Shown: positions 18,447-28,760, counted from the stretch's first letter. The stretch: DNA of 64,000 bases from Rhodocyclales bacterium (GCA_016235025.1 JACRMV010000001.1:774722-838721), one strand, 5' to 3'. Translations and numbers: made by a program. Notes: generated by a model from the letters alone, not told the origin.

Positions 18447-18740
18447 TCAGGCGAGATGCGCAGTGAGGAAGGCGACGCTGCGTTCCCACGCCAGGGCAGC
18501 GCAGGCGGCGTCATAAACCTCGGGACGCCGCTCGTTGAAAAAGGCGTGCGCCGCCTCGTAGCGATGAATCTCCGCCGCCACGCCGGCCGCGGCAAAGCGG
18601 TCGGCGATGCCGCAAATCTGCGCATTGAGCCCCCACCATTCCTGGATCACAACGAGACCGGGCCGCCCCTGCCCGGCCTCCGCCAGATAGCCGCCGCAGA
18701 CGCTGCCGTCCGGCCGCTTGAATTCGATCATTTGCCCCAT
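18447..18740 (-). pseudogene. Dienelactone hydrolase with large in-frame internal deletion
   Basis: The 97-codon frame begins like a dienelactone hydrolase (MGQMIEFKRPDG, then PGLVVIQEWWGLNAQI) and ends like one (EIHRYEAAHAFFNERRPEVY, then ALAWERSVAFL). The usual middle of more than 100 residues, including the nucleophile cysteine block (GFCMGG-like), is absent. The join is near residue 53, around position 18580, where the DNA is GC-rich with short direct repeats. It keeps the histidine region but cannot form the Cys-Asp-His triad. I read it as a remnant; an assembly collapse is an alternative. Confidence 0.75.
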
Positions 18741-18861
18741 TGCCGTCTCCTCTACTCGTGCAGAACGGCGTGAATTTACCGCAATTCCGTGGCCACGACG
18801 CTCCAGTCTGTTTTGCACCCTGCCCTATAATGCGGCCTCCGAATCCAGCGCACCGTCATCC

Positions 18862-20055
18862 GTGAATCCCGATCTCGCCCGCTTGCAGCCCTACCCGTTC
18901 GAAAAGCTGCGCGCCCTGTTTGCCGGCGTATCGCCAGCGCCGGGTTTTTCCGAAATAAAACTCTCCATTGGCGAACCGCAGCATGAGACGCCGCCGTTCA
19001 TCCAGCAGGCGCTGGCCGCCAACCTTGCCGGACTCGCCAGCTACCCGACCACCCAGGGCACGGATGCGCTGCGCCAGGCCATCGCCGCCTGGATCGCCCG
19101 CCGCTACGCCGTGCCGCTGCCCGATGCGGCGACCCAGGTGCTGCCGGTGAATGGCTCGCGCGAGGCGCTGTTCGCCTTCGCCCAGACGGTGATCGACCGC
19201 AGCCGGGGCCATGCCAGAGTCGTCTGCCCCAATCCTTTTTATCAAATCTACGAAGGCGCTGCCTTTCTCGCCGGCGCCGAGCCGGTGTTCCTCAACACCC
19301 TGCCGGAAAATGATTTTGCAATGGACTGGGCCTCGCTGCCGGAAACAACCTGGCGCGACGTGCAACTGATCTACGTCTGCTCGCCGGGCAATCCGACCGG
19401 CAAGGTGCTGGGCCTGGAAGCCTGGAAAACCCTGTTCGAGCTTTCCGACCGTTACGGTTTTGTCATCGCTTCGGATGAATGCTATTCAGAAATCTACAGC
19501 ACCGAAGGCGCGCCGCCGCTGGGCGGGCTGACCGCTGCCGCGCAGTGCGGCCGCCCGGATTTTCGCAACCTGGTGGTGTTTTCCAGCCTCTCCAAGCGTT
19601 CCAATGTGCCGGGGCTGCGCTCCGGTTTCGTCGCCGGCGATGCTGCGCTGCTGAAGCAATTCCTGCTCTACCGCACTTATCACGGCAGCGCGATGAACCC
19701 GGCGGTGCAGGCGGCAAGCTGCGCCGCCTGGAACGACGAGGCGCATGTGCGCGACAACCGCCGCCTGTATGCGGAAAAATTCCATCTCGTAACGCCGCTG
19801 ATCGCGCGCCACCTGCCCTGCGCCCTGCCGGACGCGGGGTTTTACCTCTGGGCGCGCACCCCCATCGCGGATACCGAATTTGCACGCGAGCTGCTGCGCC
19901 GGCAGAATGTCGTCGTCCTGCCCGGCAGCCTGCTTGCCCGTGAGGCCAACGGCATCAATCCAGGCGCCAATTTCATTCGCATCGCGCTGGTGGCCGGCGT
20001 CGAGGAATGCCTCGATGCCGCCCGCCGCATCAACGATTTCTGTCTCTCGCTGTAA
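18862..20055 (+). CDS. dapC: Succinyldiaminopimelate transaminase DapC
   Basis: The 397-residue PLP aminotransferase of fold type I belongs to the succinylase branch of lysine/diaminopimelate synthesis. Visible features are the N-terminal MNPDLARLQPYPFEKLRAL-like start (GTG at 18862), KLSIGEPQHETP, YVCSPGNPTGKV, SDECYSEIY and the PLP-lysine segment FSSLSKRSNVPGLRSGF. dapD follows 12 bases later. GVSPAPGFSEIKL near residue 25 lies over a degenerate copy of the dispersed repeat. Confidence 0.92.
   Translation: MNPDLARLQPYPFEKLRALFAGVSPAPGFSEIKLSIGEPQHETPPFIQQALAANLAGLASYPTTQGTDALRQAIAAWIARRYAVPLPDAATQVLPVNGSREALFAFAQTVIDRSRGHARVVCPNPFYQIYEGAAFLAGAEPVFLNTLPENDFAMDWASLPETTWRDVQLIYVCSPGNPTGKVLGLEAWKTLFELSDRYGFVIASDECYSEIYSTEGAPPLGGLTAAAQCGRPDFRNLVVFSSLSKRSNVPGLRSGFVAGDAALLKQFLLYRTYHGSAMNPAVQAASCAAWNDEAHVRDNRRLYAEKFHLVTPLIARHLPCALPDAGFYLWARTPIADTEFARELLRRQNVVVLPGSLLAREANGINPGANFIRIALVAGVEECLDAARRINDFCLSL
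18922..18949 (-). repeat. Degenerate dispersed-repeat copy in dapC
   Basis: The TATCGCCAGCGCCGGGTTTT segment resembles the antisense core with two or three changes. It encodes SPAPGF in a variable N-terminal stretch, and may be chance. Confidence 0.35.
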
Positions 20056-20067
20056 AAGGAAAACACC

Positions 20068-20886
20068 ATGAATGAACTGCAAGCGATCATCGACCAGGCC
20101 TGGGAAGACCGCGCCAGCCTGAAACCCGGCACCGCGCCGGCGCGCATCGGCGATGCCGTGGCGCATGTGCTGGGCGAACTCGATGCCGGCCGCCTGCGCG
20201 TCGCGGAAAAGATCGACGGCCAGTGGCATACGCATCAATGGCTGAAGAAGGCCGTGCTGCTCTCCTTCCGCCTCGAGGACAACGTCCTGCTGGATGCCGG
20301 CCCGATGCGCTACTTCGACAAGGTGCCGACCAAGTTCGCCCACTACGACACGCATACCTTCGAGAAGGGCGGCTTTCGCGTCGTGCCGCCGGCCACGGCC
20401 CGCCGCGGCAGCTTCATCGGCAAGAACGTGGTGCTGATGCCAAGCTATGTGAACATCGGCGCCTACGTCGATGAAGGCACGATGGTCGACACCTGGGCCA
20501 CCGTCGGCTCCTGCGCCCAGATCGGCAAGAACGTGCATCTCTCCGGCGGCGTCGGCATCGGCGGCGTGCTGGAGCCGCTCCAGGCCAACCCGACCATCAT
20601 CGGCGACAACTGCTTCGTCGGCGCCCGCTCGGAAGTTGTCGAGGGCGTCATCGTCGAGGACAATTGCGTGATTTCGATGGGCGTCTACATCAGCCAGAGC
20701 ACCAAGATCTACGACCGCGCCAGCGGCGAGATCATCTACGGCCGCGTGCCCGAAGGCTCGGTCGTGGTCAGCGGCAACCTGCCTTCCGCCGATGGCAAAT
20801 ACAGCCTGTATTGCGCCGTCATCGTCAAGCGGGTGGATGCGCAAACCCGCGCCAAGACCAGCATCAACGAACTGCTGCGCGACTGA
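20068..20886 (+). CDS. dapD: Tetrahydrodipicolinate N-succinyltransferase DapD
   Basis: The 272-residue left-handed beta-helix acyltransferase makes N-succinyl-2-amino-6-ketopimelate. The hexapeptide repeat region ([19 protein letters not shown] through [19 protein letters not shown]) and length are typical. An AAAGGA ribosome binding site precedes the ATG. It sits directly between dapC and the pilU-like gene. Confidence 0.96.
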   Translation: MNELQAIIDQAWEDRASLKPGTAPARIGDAVAHVLGELDAGRLRVAEKIDGQWHTHQWLKKAVLLSFRLEDNVLLDAGPMRYFDKVPTKFAHYDTHTFEKGGFRVVPPATARRGSFIGKNVVLMPSYVNIGAYVDEGTMVDTWATVGSCAQIGKNVHLSGGVGIGGVLEPLQANPTIIGDNCFVGARSEVVEGVIVEDNCVISMGVYISQSTKIYDRASGEIIYGRVPEGSVVVSGNLPSADGKYSLYCAVIVKRVDAQTRAKTSINELLRD

Positions 20887-20910
20887 TCGCGACACATCGA
20901 GGAGAAGATC

Positions 20911-22083
20911 ATGGGCAACATGCACAGGCTGTTCCAGTTGATGTCTGATAAAAAGGCGTCCGACCTGTTCTTCTCCTGTGGCGCACCGATCACCATCAAG
21001 ATCAACGGTGTCGCATTTCCGGTCAATTCGACCATACTCACCCTGGCGAACATCACCGCCTTGTTGCGTGAAGTATTGACTGCGGAACAGATCAGCGAAC
21101 TGGAAAGCCAGCGCGAGCTGAATGTGCGCCAGGGATTGCGCGACGTGGGCGCCTTCCGCATCTCCTGCTTCTACCAGCGCGGCACGCCGGCCATGGTGGT
21201 GCGTTTCATCCCGGCCGACGTGCCGTCTTTCGATACGCTCGGCCTGCCCGATGTCCTCAAGGAGGTCATCATGGAGAAACGCGGCCTGGTGCTGATGGTC
21301 GGCGCCACCGGATCGGGCAAGACCACCACCATCACCTCGATGCTGGATTACCGCAACCAACAGGGTACCGGCCATATCCTGACGCTGGAAGATCCCATCG
21401 AGTTCCTCTTCAAGAACAAGAAATCCATCGTCAACCAGCGCGAGATCGGCAGCGATACGCACTCCTTCCAGACGGCGCTGAAGAACGCGCTGCGCCAGGC
21501 GCCGGATGTCATTTTCATCGGCGAGATCCGCGACAAGGAAACCATGAGCCAGGCCATCGCCTATGCCCAGTCCGGCCACCTGTGCATTGCCACGCTGCAT
21601 GCCAACAACAGCTACCACGCGATGAGCCGGATCATCAGTTTCTATCCGCTGGAAAACCGCCCGGCACTGCTCGCCGACCTGGCTGTCGCCCTGAAATGCG
21701 TGATCTCGCAGCGTCTGGTCACGAAGCACGACGGCAGCCGCACACCGGCGGTGGAGGTGCTGCTCAACTCGCGCCACATCGCCGAACTGATTGAAAAGGG
21801 CGAACTGAACGAGATCAGGGAGGCCATGGAAAGAAGCATGGTGCCCGGCAGCCAGACCTTCGAGCAATGCCTGTACAGCCTTTACAAGGCCGGGGTCATC
21901 ACCCTCTATGAGGCACTGGCGAACGCCGATTCGGCCAATAACCTGCAATGGCTGGTCAACAATGCCGCCGTGTCGAATACCCAGCCGGCCACCAGCCAGA
22001 TACCGCTCAATCCGGTGCAGTCCGCCCCCCCCGGCACCTCATTCGCCCAATTCACCCTGACGCTCGACGCTGAAAATAATTGA
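20911..22083 (+). CDS. pilU: PilT/PilU-family type IV pilus retraction ATPase
   Basis: The 390-residue hexameric secretion-type ATPase has Walker [16 protein letters not shown], the Asp box LTLEDPIEF, Walker [13 protein letters not shown] and the His box [16 protein letters not shown]. It drives or tunes pilus retraction at the inner membrane. I lean to PilU because of the N terminus ([17 protein letters not shown]) and the C-terminal extension, but PilT-like is also fair. Placement between dapD and dapE is unusual for function; the ATG of dapE overlaps its stop by one base. Confidence 0.88.
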   Translation: MGNMHRLFQLMSDKKASDLFFSCGAPITIKINGVAFPVNSTILTLANITALLREVLTAEQISELESQRELNVRQGLRDVGAFRISCFYQRGTPAMVVRFIPADVPSFDTLGLPDVLKEVIMEKRGLVLMVGATGSGKTTTITSMLDYRNQQGTGHILTLEDPIEFLFKNKKSIVNQREIGSDTHSFQTALKNALRQAPDVIFIGEIRDKETMSQAIAYAQSGHLCIATLHANNSYHAMSRIISFYPLENRPALLADLAVALKCVISQRLVTKHDGSRTPAVEVLLNSRHIAELIEKGELNEIREAMERSMVPGSQTFEQCLYSLYKAGVITLYEALANADSANNLQWLVNNAAVSNTQPATSQIPLNPVQSAPPGTSFAQFTLTLDAENN

Positions 22084-23222
22084 TGCCCGTCCTTGAAAAA
22101 ACCCGGGCGCTGATTGCGCGCCCCTCCGTCACGCCGGATGACGCCGGTTGCCTCGATCTGATCGCCTCATGGCTCGAACCACTCGGCTTCACCGTCGAGC
22201 GCATGGATGCCGGCGGCGTTTCCAATCTCTGGGCGGTGCGCGCCGGCAGCGACTGCGGCCGGATGATCTGCTTCGCCGGACATACCGATGTCGTTCCCGC
22301 CGGCCCGCTGGAGCGCTGGTCGTCCGACCCGTTCACGCCCACTCTCCGCAATGGTCTGCTTTACGGTCGTGGCGCGGCCGACATGAAAAGCTCGATTGCG
22401 GCGGCCATCACTGCGGTCGAACGGCTGCTGGCGCGCCGTACCGCCAGCGCCGGATTTTCCGGCAGCCTGGCCTTCCTGCTCACCTCGGACGAGGAAGGCG
22501 ATGCGATACACGGCACGGCCCATGTCGTCGAGGTGCTCAAGGCGCGCGGCGAGCGCATCGACTTTTGCATCGTCGGCGAACCGACCTGCGTCGACCGTCT
22601 CGGCGACACCATCAAGAACGGCCGCCGCGGCTCGCTCAGCGGCAAGCTGGTGGTACACGGCGTACAAGGCCATGTCGCCTATCCGCATCTGGCAAGAAAC
22701 CCCATTCACCTCGCCAGCCCGGCGCTTGCCGAGCTTGTCGGCATCCACTGGGACGCAGGCAATGCCGATTTTCCGCCGACCAGCCTGCAAATCTCCAACA
22801 TTCATGCCGGCACCGGAGCGAGCAATGTCATCCCCGGCAGTCTCGAAGTCGCCTTCAATTTCCGCTTCTCCACCGCCAGCACCGCCGACGGCTTGCAGGC
22901 GCGCGTGCATGAAGTGCTCGACCGTCATGGCCTTGAATATGACCTTCACTGGACGCTCGGCGCCAGGCCCTTCCTCACCCCGCACGGCGATCTCTGCGCC
23001 GCATTCATCGATGCCATCTTCGAAGCCACCGGTGTTTCCACCACGTCGTCCACCACCGGCGGCACCTCCGATGGCCGCTTCATCGTGGACATCTGCCCGC
23101 AACTGGTCGAGTTCGGCCCGGTCAACGCCAGCATCCACAAGATTGACGAGCATATCGCCGTGGCCGACCTGGAACCTCTGGTCAGCATCTACGAAGGCGT
23201 GTTCGGGAGGCTGCTGACATGA
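22083..23222 (+). CDS. dapE: Succinyl-diaminopimelate desuccinylase DapE
   Basis: The 379-residue M20-family zinc hydrolase gives LL-diaminopimelate. Metal and catalytic blocks visible are [26 protein letters not shown] and [10 protein letters not shown], plus the C-terminal [11 protein letters not shown] with the dimer-domain histidine region. The ATG at 22083 overlaps the upstream stop (TGATG). [15 protein letters not shown], where most DapE proteins are shorter, lies over a degenerate repeat copy at about 22435-22459. Confidence 0.94.
   Translation: MPVLEKTRALIARPSVTPDDAGCLDLIASWLEPLGFTVERMDAGGVSNLWAVRAGSDCGRMICFAGHTDVVPAGPLERWSSDPFTPTLRNGLLYGRGAADMKSSIAAAITAVERLLARRTASAGFSGSLAFLLTSDEEGDAIHGTAHVVEVLKARGERIDFCIVGEPTCVDRLGDTIKNGRRGSLSGKLVVHGVQGHVAYPHLARNPIHLASPALAELVGIHWDAGNADFPPTSLQISNIHAGTGASNVIPGSLEVAFNFRFSTASTADGLQARVHEVLDRHGLEYDLHWTLGARPFLTPHGDLCAAFIDAIFEATGVSTTSSTTGGTSDGRFIVDICPQLVEFGPVNASIHKIDEHIAVADLEPLVSIYEGVFGRLLT
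22435..22459 (-). repeat. Degenerate dispersed-repeat copy in dapE
   Basis: About 21 of 25 positions agree with the antisense family core (CGCCAGCGCCG then TTTTC). It reads as RTASAGFS within a surface-variable part of DapE. Confidence 0.35.
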
Positions 23223-24136
23223 GCGCGCCGATCGACGAACTTCTCACCCTGCGCGACTGGCTGCGCTGGGCCGTCAGCCGCTTCACCGCGGCGAAACTGT
23301 TTTTCGGCCACGGCACCGACAATGCCTGGGACGAAGCCATCTGGCTGCTGCTCGCCACCCTGGACCTCCCCCGCGACCGTCTGGAGCCCTTCCTCGATGC
23401 CCGCCTCACCCGCAACGAGCGTCTGGCCGTGGCCAACATCATCGAGCAGCGCGTTGCCCGCCGCCTGCCAGCCGCATATCTGCTCAACGAAGCCTGGCTG
23501 GGGCCGTATCGCTTTTATGTCGATGAGCGCGTCATCGTGCCGCGCTCGTATTTCGCCGAACTGCTCGAGGACGGCCTCGCACCCTGGGTCGAAGACCCCG
23601 AAGCCGTCACCAGCGCGCTCGATTTGTGCACCGGTTCCGGCTGCCTCGCCATCGTCATGGCCCATGCCTTCCCCAACGCCAGCATCGATGCCATAGACAT
23701 TTCTCCGGCCGCACTCGCCGTCGCGCGTCGCAATATCACCGAGCATGGCCTCGCCGATGGCGTGCAGGCGATCGAGTCCGACCTGTTCGCCGCCGTGCCG
23801 GGCAAGCGCTACGACCTGATCCTCAGCAATCCGCCGTACGTCACCACAGCAGCGATGGCTGCGCTGCCGCCCGAATACCGTCACGAACCGTCCCTGGCGC
23901 TCGCCGCGGGCGAAGACGGCATGGACGTGGTGCGTCGCATCCTGCGCGAGGCGCGTGCGCACCTCAATCCCGGCGGCTTTATCGCCATCGAAGTCGGCCA
24001 CAACCGCGCCGAAGTCGAAGCGGCCTTTCCCGAGTTGTCCGCCGTCTGGCTGGACACCGCTTCAAGTTCCGACATGGTTTTCCTTGTCGGCTATGACGAC
24101 CTTCCCGACCAAACGCTTACCCAGGAGCCCGCATGA
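23219..24136 (+). CDS. prmB: Ribosomal protein L3 N5-glutamine methyltransferase PrmB
   Basis: The 305-residue class I SAM methyltransferase has an N-terminal helical domain, motif [19 protein letters not shown], and the glutamine-methylase motif [10 protein letters not shown]. The family-typical [19 protein letters not shown] follows. The YRHEP block distinguishes PrmB from PrmC. Its ATG overlaps the dapE stop and its stop overlaps the ferredoxin start, so the cluster is translationally coupled. Confidence 0.93.
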   Translation: MSAPIDELLTLRDWLRWAVSRFTAAKLFFGHGTDNAWDEAIWLLLATLDLPRDRLEPFLDARLTRNERLAVANIIEQRVARRLPAAYLLNEAWLGPYRFYVDERVIVPRSYFAELLEDGLAPWVEDPEAVTSALDLCTGSGCLAIVMAHAFPNASIDAIDISPAALAVARRNITEHGLADGVQAIESDLFAAVPGKRYDLILSNPPYVTTAAMAALPPEYRHEPSLALAAGEDGMDVVRRILREARAHLNPGGFIAIEVGHNRAEVEAAFPELSAVWLDTASSSDMVFLVGYDDLPDQTLTQEPA

Positions 24137-24447
24137 TCACCGTCACCTTCATTCTCAAAGACGGCAGCCGCCAAACCCTCGACGCCACCGAAGGCGAGAC
24201 CCTCATGCAACTGGCCACCGGCAACGGCGTGCCGGGAATCGAAGGCGCCTGTGGCGGCTTTTGCTCCTGCGCCACCTGCCATGTCTATGTCGAGAGCGAC
24301 CACCCCCTGCCGTCGCCGGCAGAAGACGAGCAAGCCATGCTCGCCGGCACCGCCGCCGTGCGCGAAGCAAACAGCCGGCTGGGTTGTCAGATTACCTTGA
24401 CGCCCGAGCTCGACGGCCTCGTGGTGCGCATGCCGGAGAGGCAGTAA
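24133..24447 (+). CDS. [2Fe-2S] ferredoxin, adrenodoxin/putidaredoxin type
   Basis: The 104-residue electron carrier has the cluster motif CGGFCSCATCHVYV and the fourth ligand in RLGCQITL. It is the last gene of the dapC-to-fdx run, overlapping prmB by ATGA. It is a possible redox partner for the flavoprotein at 3016; that is inference only. Confidence 0.93.
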   Translation: MITVTFILKDGSRQTLDATEGETLMQLATGNGVPGIEGACGGFCSCATCHVYVESDHPLPSPAEDEQAMLAGTAAVREANSRLGCQITLTPELDGLVVRMPERQ

Positions 24448-24456
24448 GCGCCAGAA

Positions 24457-24993
24457 TCAATCCGCCGGTAACGGTGTCGTCGTGCCGCCAAACAATTCCT
24501 CAATAAAGCCGAAGCGCGAGAAATCCCGCACCCGCATCGGGTAGAGAATGCCATCCAGATGGTCGCATTCGTGCTGCACGACGCGGGCATGGAAACCGCT
24601 CACCTCGCGCTCGAAACGGCAGCCATTTTCATCAAACCCGGCATAGTGCAGAAATTTCCAGCGTGGTACCCAGCCGCGCAATCCGGGTACCGACAAGCAC
24701 CCCTCCCACCCGGCTTCCTCCTCCCCGCTCAGGAACGTGATTTCGGGATTGATAAGCACGGTCTGCGGCACTTCCGGCGCCTCGGGATAGCGCGGATTGG
24801 TAACAAGGCCAAAGATCACCACGCGCAAATCGACGCCGATTTGCGGCGCCGCCAGACCGGCGCCATCGAGATGCGCCATGGTGTCCTGCATGTCCCGGAT
24901 CAACGCCGCAAGTGCTGGATCGGCAAAATCAGTGACCGGACGCGATACTTGCAACAGCCGTGGATCGCCCATACGCAGAACCGGCCGGATCAT
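24457..24993 (-). CDS. def: Peptide deformylase
   Basis: The 178-residue metallohydrolase removes the N-formyl group from new proteins. All three motifs are present: [21 protein letters not shown] (the family's EGCLS) and [10 protein letters not shown] chose the ATG at 24993, which overlaps the upstream mtnP stop (ATGA); a GTG three codons earlier is possible. It converges with the ferredoxin gene only 9 bases away. Confidence 0.93.
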   Translation of the reverse strand: MIRPVLRMGDPRLLQVSRPVTDFADPALAALIRDMQDTMAHLDGAGLAAPQIGVDLRVVIFGLVTNPRYPEAPEVPQTVLINPEITFLSGEEEAGWEGCLSVPGLRGWVPRWKFLHYAGFDENGCRFEREVSGFHARVVQHECDHLDGILYPMRVRDFSRFGFIEELFGGTTTPLPAD

Positions 24994-25727
24994 GATGTAC
25001 ACATGCCTTCAAGAATTGTGCGTACCCGCCCCATCGCTTCATGCAATACCGCTTCGAGGTTTTCAAACTGGATACCAGTGACAGAATCCCCGCGTCCGGC
25101 GGCCCAGTTGGCCACCACGCACAGCGCCGCGTAGGGCAGCTCCAGTTCCCGTGCCAGGGCCGCTTCCGGCATGCCTGTCATGCCGACGATGTCAGTGCCA
25201 TCACTCTCCAGCCGGTTGATTTCGGCAGCACTCTCCAGCCGGGGGCCCTGGGTCGCGGCGTACACGGCGCCGTCATGCACGCTTTCACCCGCACGGCCTG
25301 CCGCAGCAAGAATTTGCCGGCGCAAGGCGGCATCATAGGGCTCGGTAAAATCGATGTGCACTACCGGACCGTCCGTACCCGACTGGAAGCTCATTTCGCG
25401 CCCCCAGGTGTAATCGATGATCTGGTGCGGAACAACCAGCGCACCGGGCCGCAGATCGCCGCGTATCCCGCCCACCGACGCCACCGAAACGATGCGCCTG
25501 ACGCCGACGTTGTGCAAGGCATGAAGATTGGCGCGGTAATTCACCAGATGCGGCGGAATGGTATGGCCATACCCATGACGGGCGACGAAAACCACCTTCT
25601 GGCACCCGATCCGGCCAAAAGTCAGCGGGCCGGAAGGTTCGCCATAAGGCGTGCGTACCACCTCGCGATGCGATACATCAAGGTTGGCCAATTGCGTCAA
25701 ACCGCTGCCGCCGATGATTCCAAGCAT
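24990..25727 (-). CDS. mtnP: S-methyl-5'-thioinosine/thioadenosine phosphorylase
   Basis: The 245-residue member of the purine nucleoside phosphorylase superfamily has [10 protein letters not shown], the phosphate-binding region [35 protein letters not shown] and the base-site region [16 protein letters not shown]. It degrades methylthio-nucleosides from polyamine synthesis. The choice between methylthioinosine and methylthioadenosine as substrate cannot be made safely by eye; Pseudomonas-type relatives prefer the inosine form. Confidence 0.87.
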   Translation of the reverse strand: MLGIIGGSGLTQLANLDVSHREVVRTPYGEPSGPLTFGRIGCQKVVFVARHGYGHTIPPHLVNYRANLHALHNVGVRRIVSVASVGGIRGDLRPGALVVPHQIIDYTWGREMSFQSGTDGPVVHIDFTEPYDAALRRQILAAAGRAGESVHDGAVYAATQGPRLESAAEINRLESDGTDIVGMTGMPEAALARELELPYAALCVVANWAAGRGDSVTGIQFENLEAVLHEAMGRVRTILEGMCTS

Positions 25728-25829
25728 GCAAAATCTCCTGAAAATTCAAATGGGATGGATACCGAACGGCGTGTCCGGCGTGCTAGAATGCGCGCCTTTT
25801 CCGCATCGCACCATCACGCCCCCACCTCC

Positions 25830-27647
25830 ATGTCCCGCGCCCTCAGAAACATCGCCATTATCGCCCACGTCGACCACGGCAAGACCACCCTCGTCGATCA
25901 ATTGCTCCGCCAGTCCGGCACCTTCGCCGCACACCAGGCCGTTACCGAACGCGTCATGGATTCCAACGACCTGGAAAAGGAGCGTGGCATCACCATCCTG
26001 TCGAAGAACTGCGCCATCGACTTTGAAGGCACCCACATCAATATCGTCGACACTCCGGGCCATGCCGACTTCGGCGGCGAAGTGGAGCGCGTACTGTCGA
26101 TGGTCGATGGCGTGCTGCTGCTGGTCGATGCGGTCGAAGGCCCGATGCCGCAAACCCGTTTCGTGACGCGCAAGGCACTGGCGCTCGGCCTCAAGCCGAT
26201 CGTCGTGGTGAACAAGATCGACCGTCCCGGCGCCCGTCCCGACTGGGTCATCAGCCACACTTTTGATCTTTTTGACAAGCTCGGCGCCACCGAAGAACAG
26301 CTCGATTTTCCGGTTGTCTTCGCCTCGGCGCTGAACGGCTTTGCCATGCTCGATGCAAGCAAGCCCGGCACCGACATGCGTCCGCTGTATGAGGCCATCA
26401 TCAAACATACGCCGCAACCCGATGTCGACTCGGGAAAGCCGCTGCAACTGCAAATCTGCTCGCTGGACTACAACAGCTATGTCGGTCGCATCGGCATCGG
26501 TCGCATCAAGCAGGGCCGCATGAAAGCCGGTCAGGAAGTCGCCGTGATGTATGGCGATGAATTCAAGGGCAAGTCGAAAATCGGCCAGATCATGATGTTC
26601 ACCGGCCTCGAGCGCGAACAGGCGACCGAAGCCGAAGCCGGCGACATCGTGCTGGTTACCGGTATCGAGCAGGTCGGTATCGGCGTCACGGTGTGCGACC
26701 CTGCCAACCCGGTCGGCTTGCCGCCGCTGGTCGTCGATGAGCCGACCCTGACCATGAATTTCCAGGTCAATACCTCGCCGCTGGCCGGCAGGGAAGGAAA
26801 ATTCGTCACCAGCCGCCAGATTCGCGAGCGACTGAACAAGGAACTGCTCTCCAATGTCGCCCTGCGCGTGGAAGAAACCGAGGATGCCGACATCTTCCTC
26901 GTCTCCGGCCGGGGGGAGTTGCACCTCACCATCCTGCTCGAAACCATGCGCCGTGAAGGTTACGAACTGGCCGTTTCGCGCCCGCGCGTGCTGTTCAAGG
27001 AAATCAACGGCGAAAAATGCGAGCCCTATGAACTGCTCACCGTCGACGTGGAAGAAGAGCATCAGGGCGGCGTCATGGAAGAACTCGGACGTCGGCGCGG
27101 CGACCTGCAGAACATGGAACCCGACGGCAAGGGCCGGGTCCGCCTCGAATACCGCATCCCCGCCCGCGGCCTGATCGGCTTTCAGGGTGAGTTCCTCACA
27201 CTGACACGCGGCACCGGCATGTCCAGTCACATTTTCGACGACTACGGCCCGATGGCCGGCCAGATGGCCGAGCGCCGCAATGGCGTCCTGATTTCCCAGG
27301 ACGATGGCGCCGCCGTCGCCTATGCACTCTGGAAACTACAGGATCGCGGCCGCATGTTCGTCAGCCCGGGCGACCCGCTTTATGAAGGCATCATCATCGG
27401 CATCCACAGCCGGGACAACGATCTGGTGGTCAATCCGATCAAGGGCAAGCAACTGACCAACGTCCGCTCCTCCGGCACCGATGAAGCCGTGCGCCTGATA
27501 CCGCCGATTCAAGTGACGCTGGAATCGGCGGTCGAATTCATCGCCGATGACGAGCTGGTCGAGATCACGCCGAAATCGATCCGTATCCGCAAACGTTTCC
27601 TCAAGGAACACGACCGCAAGCGCGCCAACCGCGCGGATGCGGCGTAA
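25830..27647 (+). CDS. typA: Ribosome-associated GTPase TypA/BipA
   Basis: The 605-residue translational GTPase has G1 AHVDHGKTTLVDQLL, the switch region EKERGITI, G3 DTPGHADFGGEVER and G4 NKIDRPGARPDW. EF-G-like domains and the TypA C-terminal domain follow (RSSGTDEAVRLIPP). It acts in 50S assembly and stress or cold responses. The start at 25830 gives the standard N terminus MSRALRNIAIIAHVDHG; the open frame extends far upstream but overlaps mtnP antisense and is not coding. Confidence 0.95.
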   Translation: MSRALRNIAIIAHVDHGKTTLVDQLLRQSGTFAAHQAVTERVMDSNDLEKERGITILSKNCAIDFEGTHINIVDTPGHADFGGEVERVLSMVDGVLLLVDAVEGPMPQTRFVTRKALALGLKPIVVVNKIDRPGARPDWVISHTFDLFDKLGATEEQLDFPVVFASALNGFAMLDASKPGTDMRPLYEAIIKHTPQPDVDSGKPLQLQICSLDYNSYVGRIGIGRIKQGRMKAGQEVAVMYGDEFKGKSKIGQIMMFTGLEREQATEAEAGDIVLVTGIEQVGIGVTVCDPANPVGLPPLVVDEPTLTMNFQVNTSPLAGREGKFVTSRQIRERLNKELLSNVALRVEETEDADIFLVSGRGELHLTILLETMRREGYELAVSRPRVLFKEINGEKCEPYELLTVDVEEEHQGGVMEELGRRRGDLQNMEPDGKGRVRLEYRIPARGLIGFQGEFLTLTRGTGMSSHIFDDYGPMAGQMAERRNGVLISQDDGAAVAYALWKLQDRGRMFVSPGDPLYEGIIIGIHSRDNDLVVNPIKGKQLTNVRSSGTDEAVRLIPPIQVTLESAVEFIADDELVEITPKSIRIRKRFLKEHDRKRANRADAA

Positions 27648-27745
27648 GTTTCGCGGCGCAGCCCCTGATGAATTGGTGATTGGCTGACTTGGGAAATACT
27701 CTGCCCGCGAGGGCGGAGACGCCCTGCGCCAGCGCGTTAATCAGA

Positions 27746-27770
27746 CAAAAGTCGGTGCTGGGGAAGCAAC
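27746..27770 (+). repeat. Dispersed 24-bp repeat, copy 11
   Basis: CAAAAGTCGGTGCTGGGG core, about 100 bases after typA; a gene fragment begins right after it. Confidence 0.65.
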
Positions 27771-27781
27771 TGATAAGGTAA

Positions 27782-27862
27782 CTGCTCGGCGAACGGCTCG
27801 AACTGCTGACCCGCGACGACGGCAACGTCGTCACTCTGAAGCGTCGGCCAAAGGCCGCCTGA
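27782..27862 (+). pseudogene. Possible 3' remnant of an unidentified gene
   Basis: A protein-like C terminus (LLGERLELLTRDDG, then VVTLKRRPKAA and stop) begins immediately after a stop codon and the repeat copy 11. It has no start codon or ribosome binding site. I read it as the tail of a gene lost by deletion; the family is not recognised. Confidence 0.3.
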
Positions 27863-27864
27863 AC

Positions 27865-28200
27865 TCAGGCCGCGACCAGCACCGACACCAGGCCCGCCGC
27901 GTGATTCGCCGCCTTCGGGCGAATCACTATTTCCACATCCCGGTCGAGTTGGGTAATGAAATGCAGCAGGCGCTCGGACGAAAAGCGGCTGAGCTTGTAA
28001 TTCCGCAGCTCGGAAATATGCGGCTGCGGGATGCCGAAAATCCCGGCGGCGGCTGTCTGGGTGAGCTTGCGCTCCTTGATCAGATCGTTGAGGCGCATCG
28101 CCAGTTGCGTGCGCAGCTTGCGTTCGTCGGCATCGGCAAAGCCGAGGTCCTTGAACACATCGCCCGTGCCCACGTCCACCCGTTCAGTCTTCTTTGCCAT
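27865..28200 (-). CDS. higA: XRE-family antitoxin, HigA-like
   Basis: The 111-residue protein has a helix-turn-helix region at about residues 44-70 (LTQTAAAGIFGIPQPHISE) and the typical short XRE antitoxin C terminus. It overlaps the toxin gene by 17 bases and would both neutralise it and repress the operon. The order is toxin first, as in HigBA systems. Confidence 0.85.
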   Translation of the reverse strand: MAKKTERVDVGTGDVFKDLGFADADERKLRTQLAMRLNDLIKERKLTQTAAAGIFGIPQPHISELRNYKLSRFSSERLLHFITQLDRDVEIVIRPKAANHAAGLVSVLVAA

Positions 28201-28561
28201 AGCGCACCTCGTAGTCATTGCGAGCCAACTTCAATCGTTCATGAATCAGGTCGACATCGGTCTTGGCGGTACGGATACCGGAAGGCGATTTCTTCTGGAA
28301 GCAATGCAGCACATACACCGCCTTCGCGAACCGCACCGTATAGGCCACCCGGTAAGTATCGCCCCGATGATCCTCGACCAACTCGAATATCCCCGGCCCC
28401 TCGCCCTTCCACGGCTTTGCCGCTGGCGGCTGGCCACCCAACTGCACAACACCTAAACCGTAGCCGAAGTCGCCAACCACGTCGCCGGGAAAATCCAGCA
28501 GATCGCGCTTGGCGGAACCAATCCAGTGCAACGGACGCTCTTGGCGGGATGGGGAACTCAT
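28184..28561 (-). CDS. higB: RelE/HigB-type toxin, phage Gp49-like
   Basis: The 125-residue protein matches the Gp49-like RelE-superfamily toxins: WIGSAKRDLLDFPGDV, then DTYRVAYTVRFAKAVYVLHCFQKKS and the C-terminal TAKTDVDLIHERL. These are ribosome-dependent or free mRNA interferases. The start at 28561 lies just inside the operator palindrome region. The pair with the following HTH gene is a type II toxin-antitoxin module. Confidence 0.87.
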   Translation of the reverse strand: MSSPSRQERPLHWIGSAKRDLLDFPGDVVGDFGYGLGVVQLGGQPPAAKPWKGEGPGIFELVEDHRGDTYRVAYTVRFAKAVYVLHCFQKKSPSGIRTAKTDVDLIHERLKLARNDYEVRYGKED

Positions 28562-28567
28562 GAGATA

Positions 28568-28588
28568 AGTATACCGTATTGGGTATCT
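28568..28588. promoter_or_regulatory. Operator palindrome of the HigBA-like operon
   Basis: AGTATACC-GTATT-GGGTATCT is an imperfect 8-bp inverted repeat seven bases upstream of the toxin start, where a HigA-type repressor would bind. The TATACC/GGTATC half-sites are alike; autoregulation is inferred from the family. Confidence 0.6.
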
Positions 28589-28760
28589 TCAGAAAACCCC
28601 TTCGCGGTGGCAAACGGTGACCCTGTTATGATCGCATCGCTTACGGCGCAAGCCGTCCGTCGAACAGGGGCAGCCCTGGCGACACAACCTGCCGAATCGG
28701 AACATTGATCGAGCAGCCCAGCGGCCACCATCGAGTGGCCGTTGTCATTTCTGCTTTATC

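Noticed and set aside
19486..21948. 820-codon open frame antisense to dapC-dapD-pilU
   Set aside because: It spans three genuine genes on the opposite strand and shows only shadow composition.
25746..27230. 494-codon open frame antisense to typA
   Set aside because: Complement of TypA codons, with no start signal or family.
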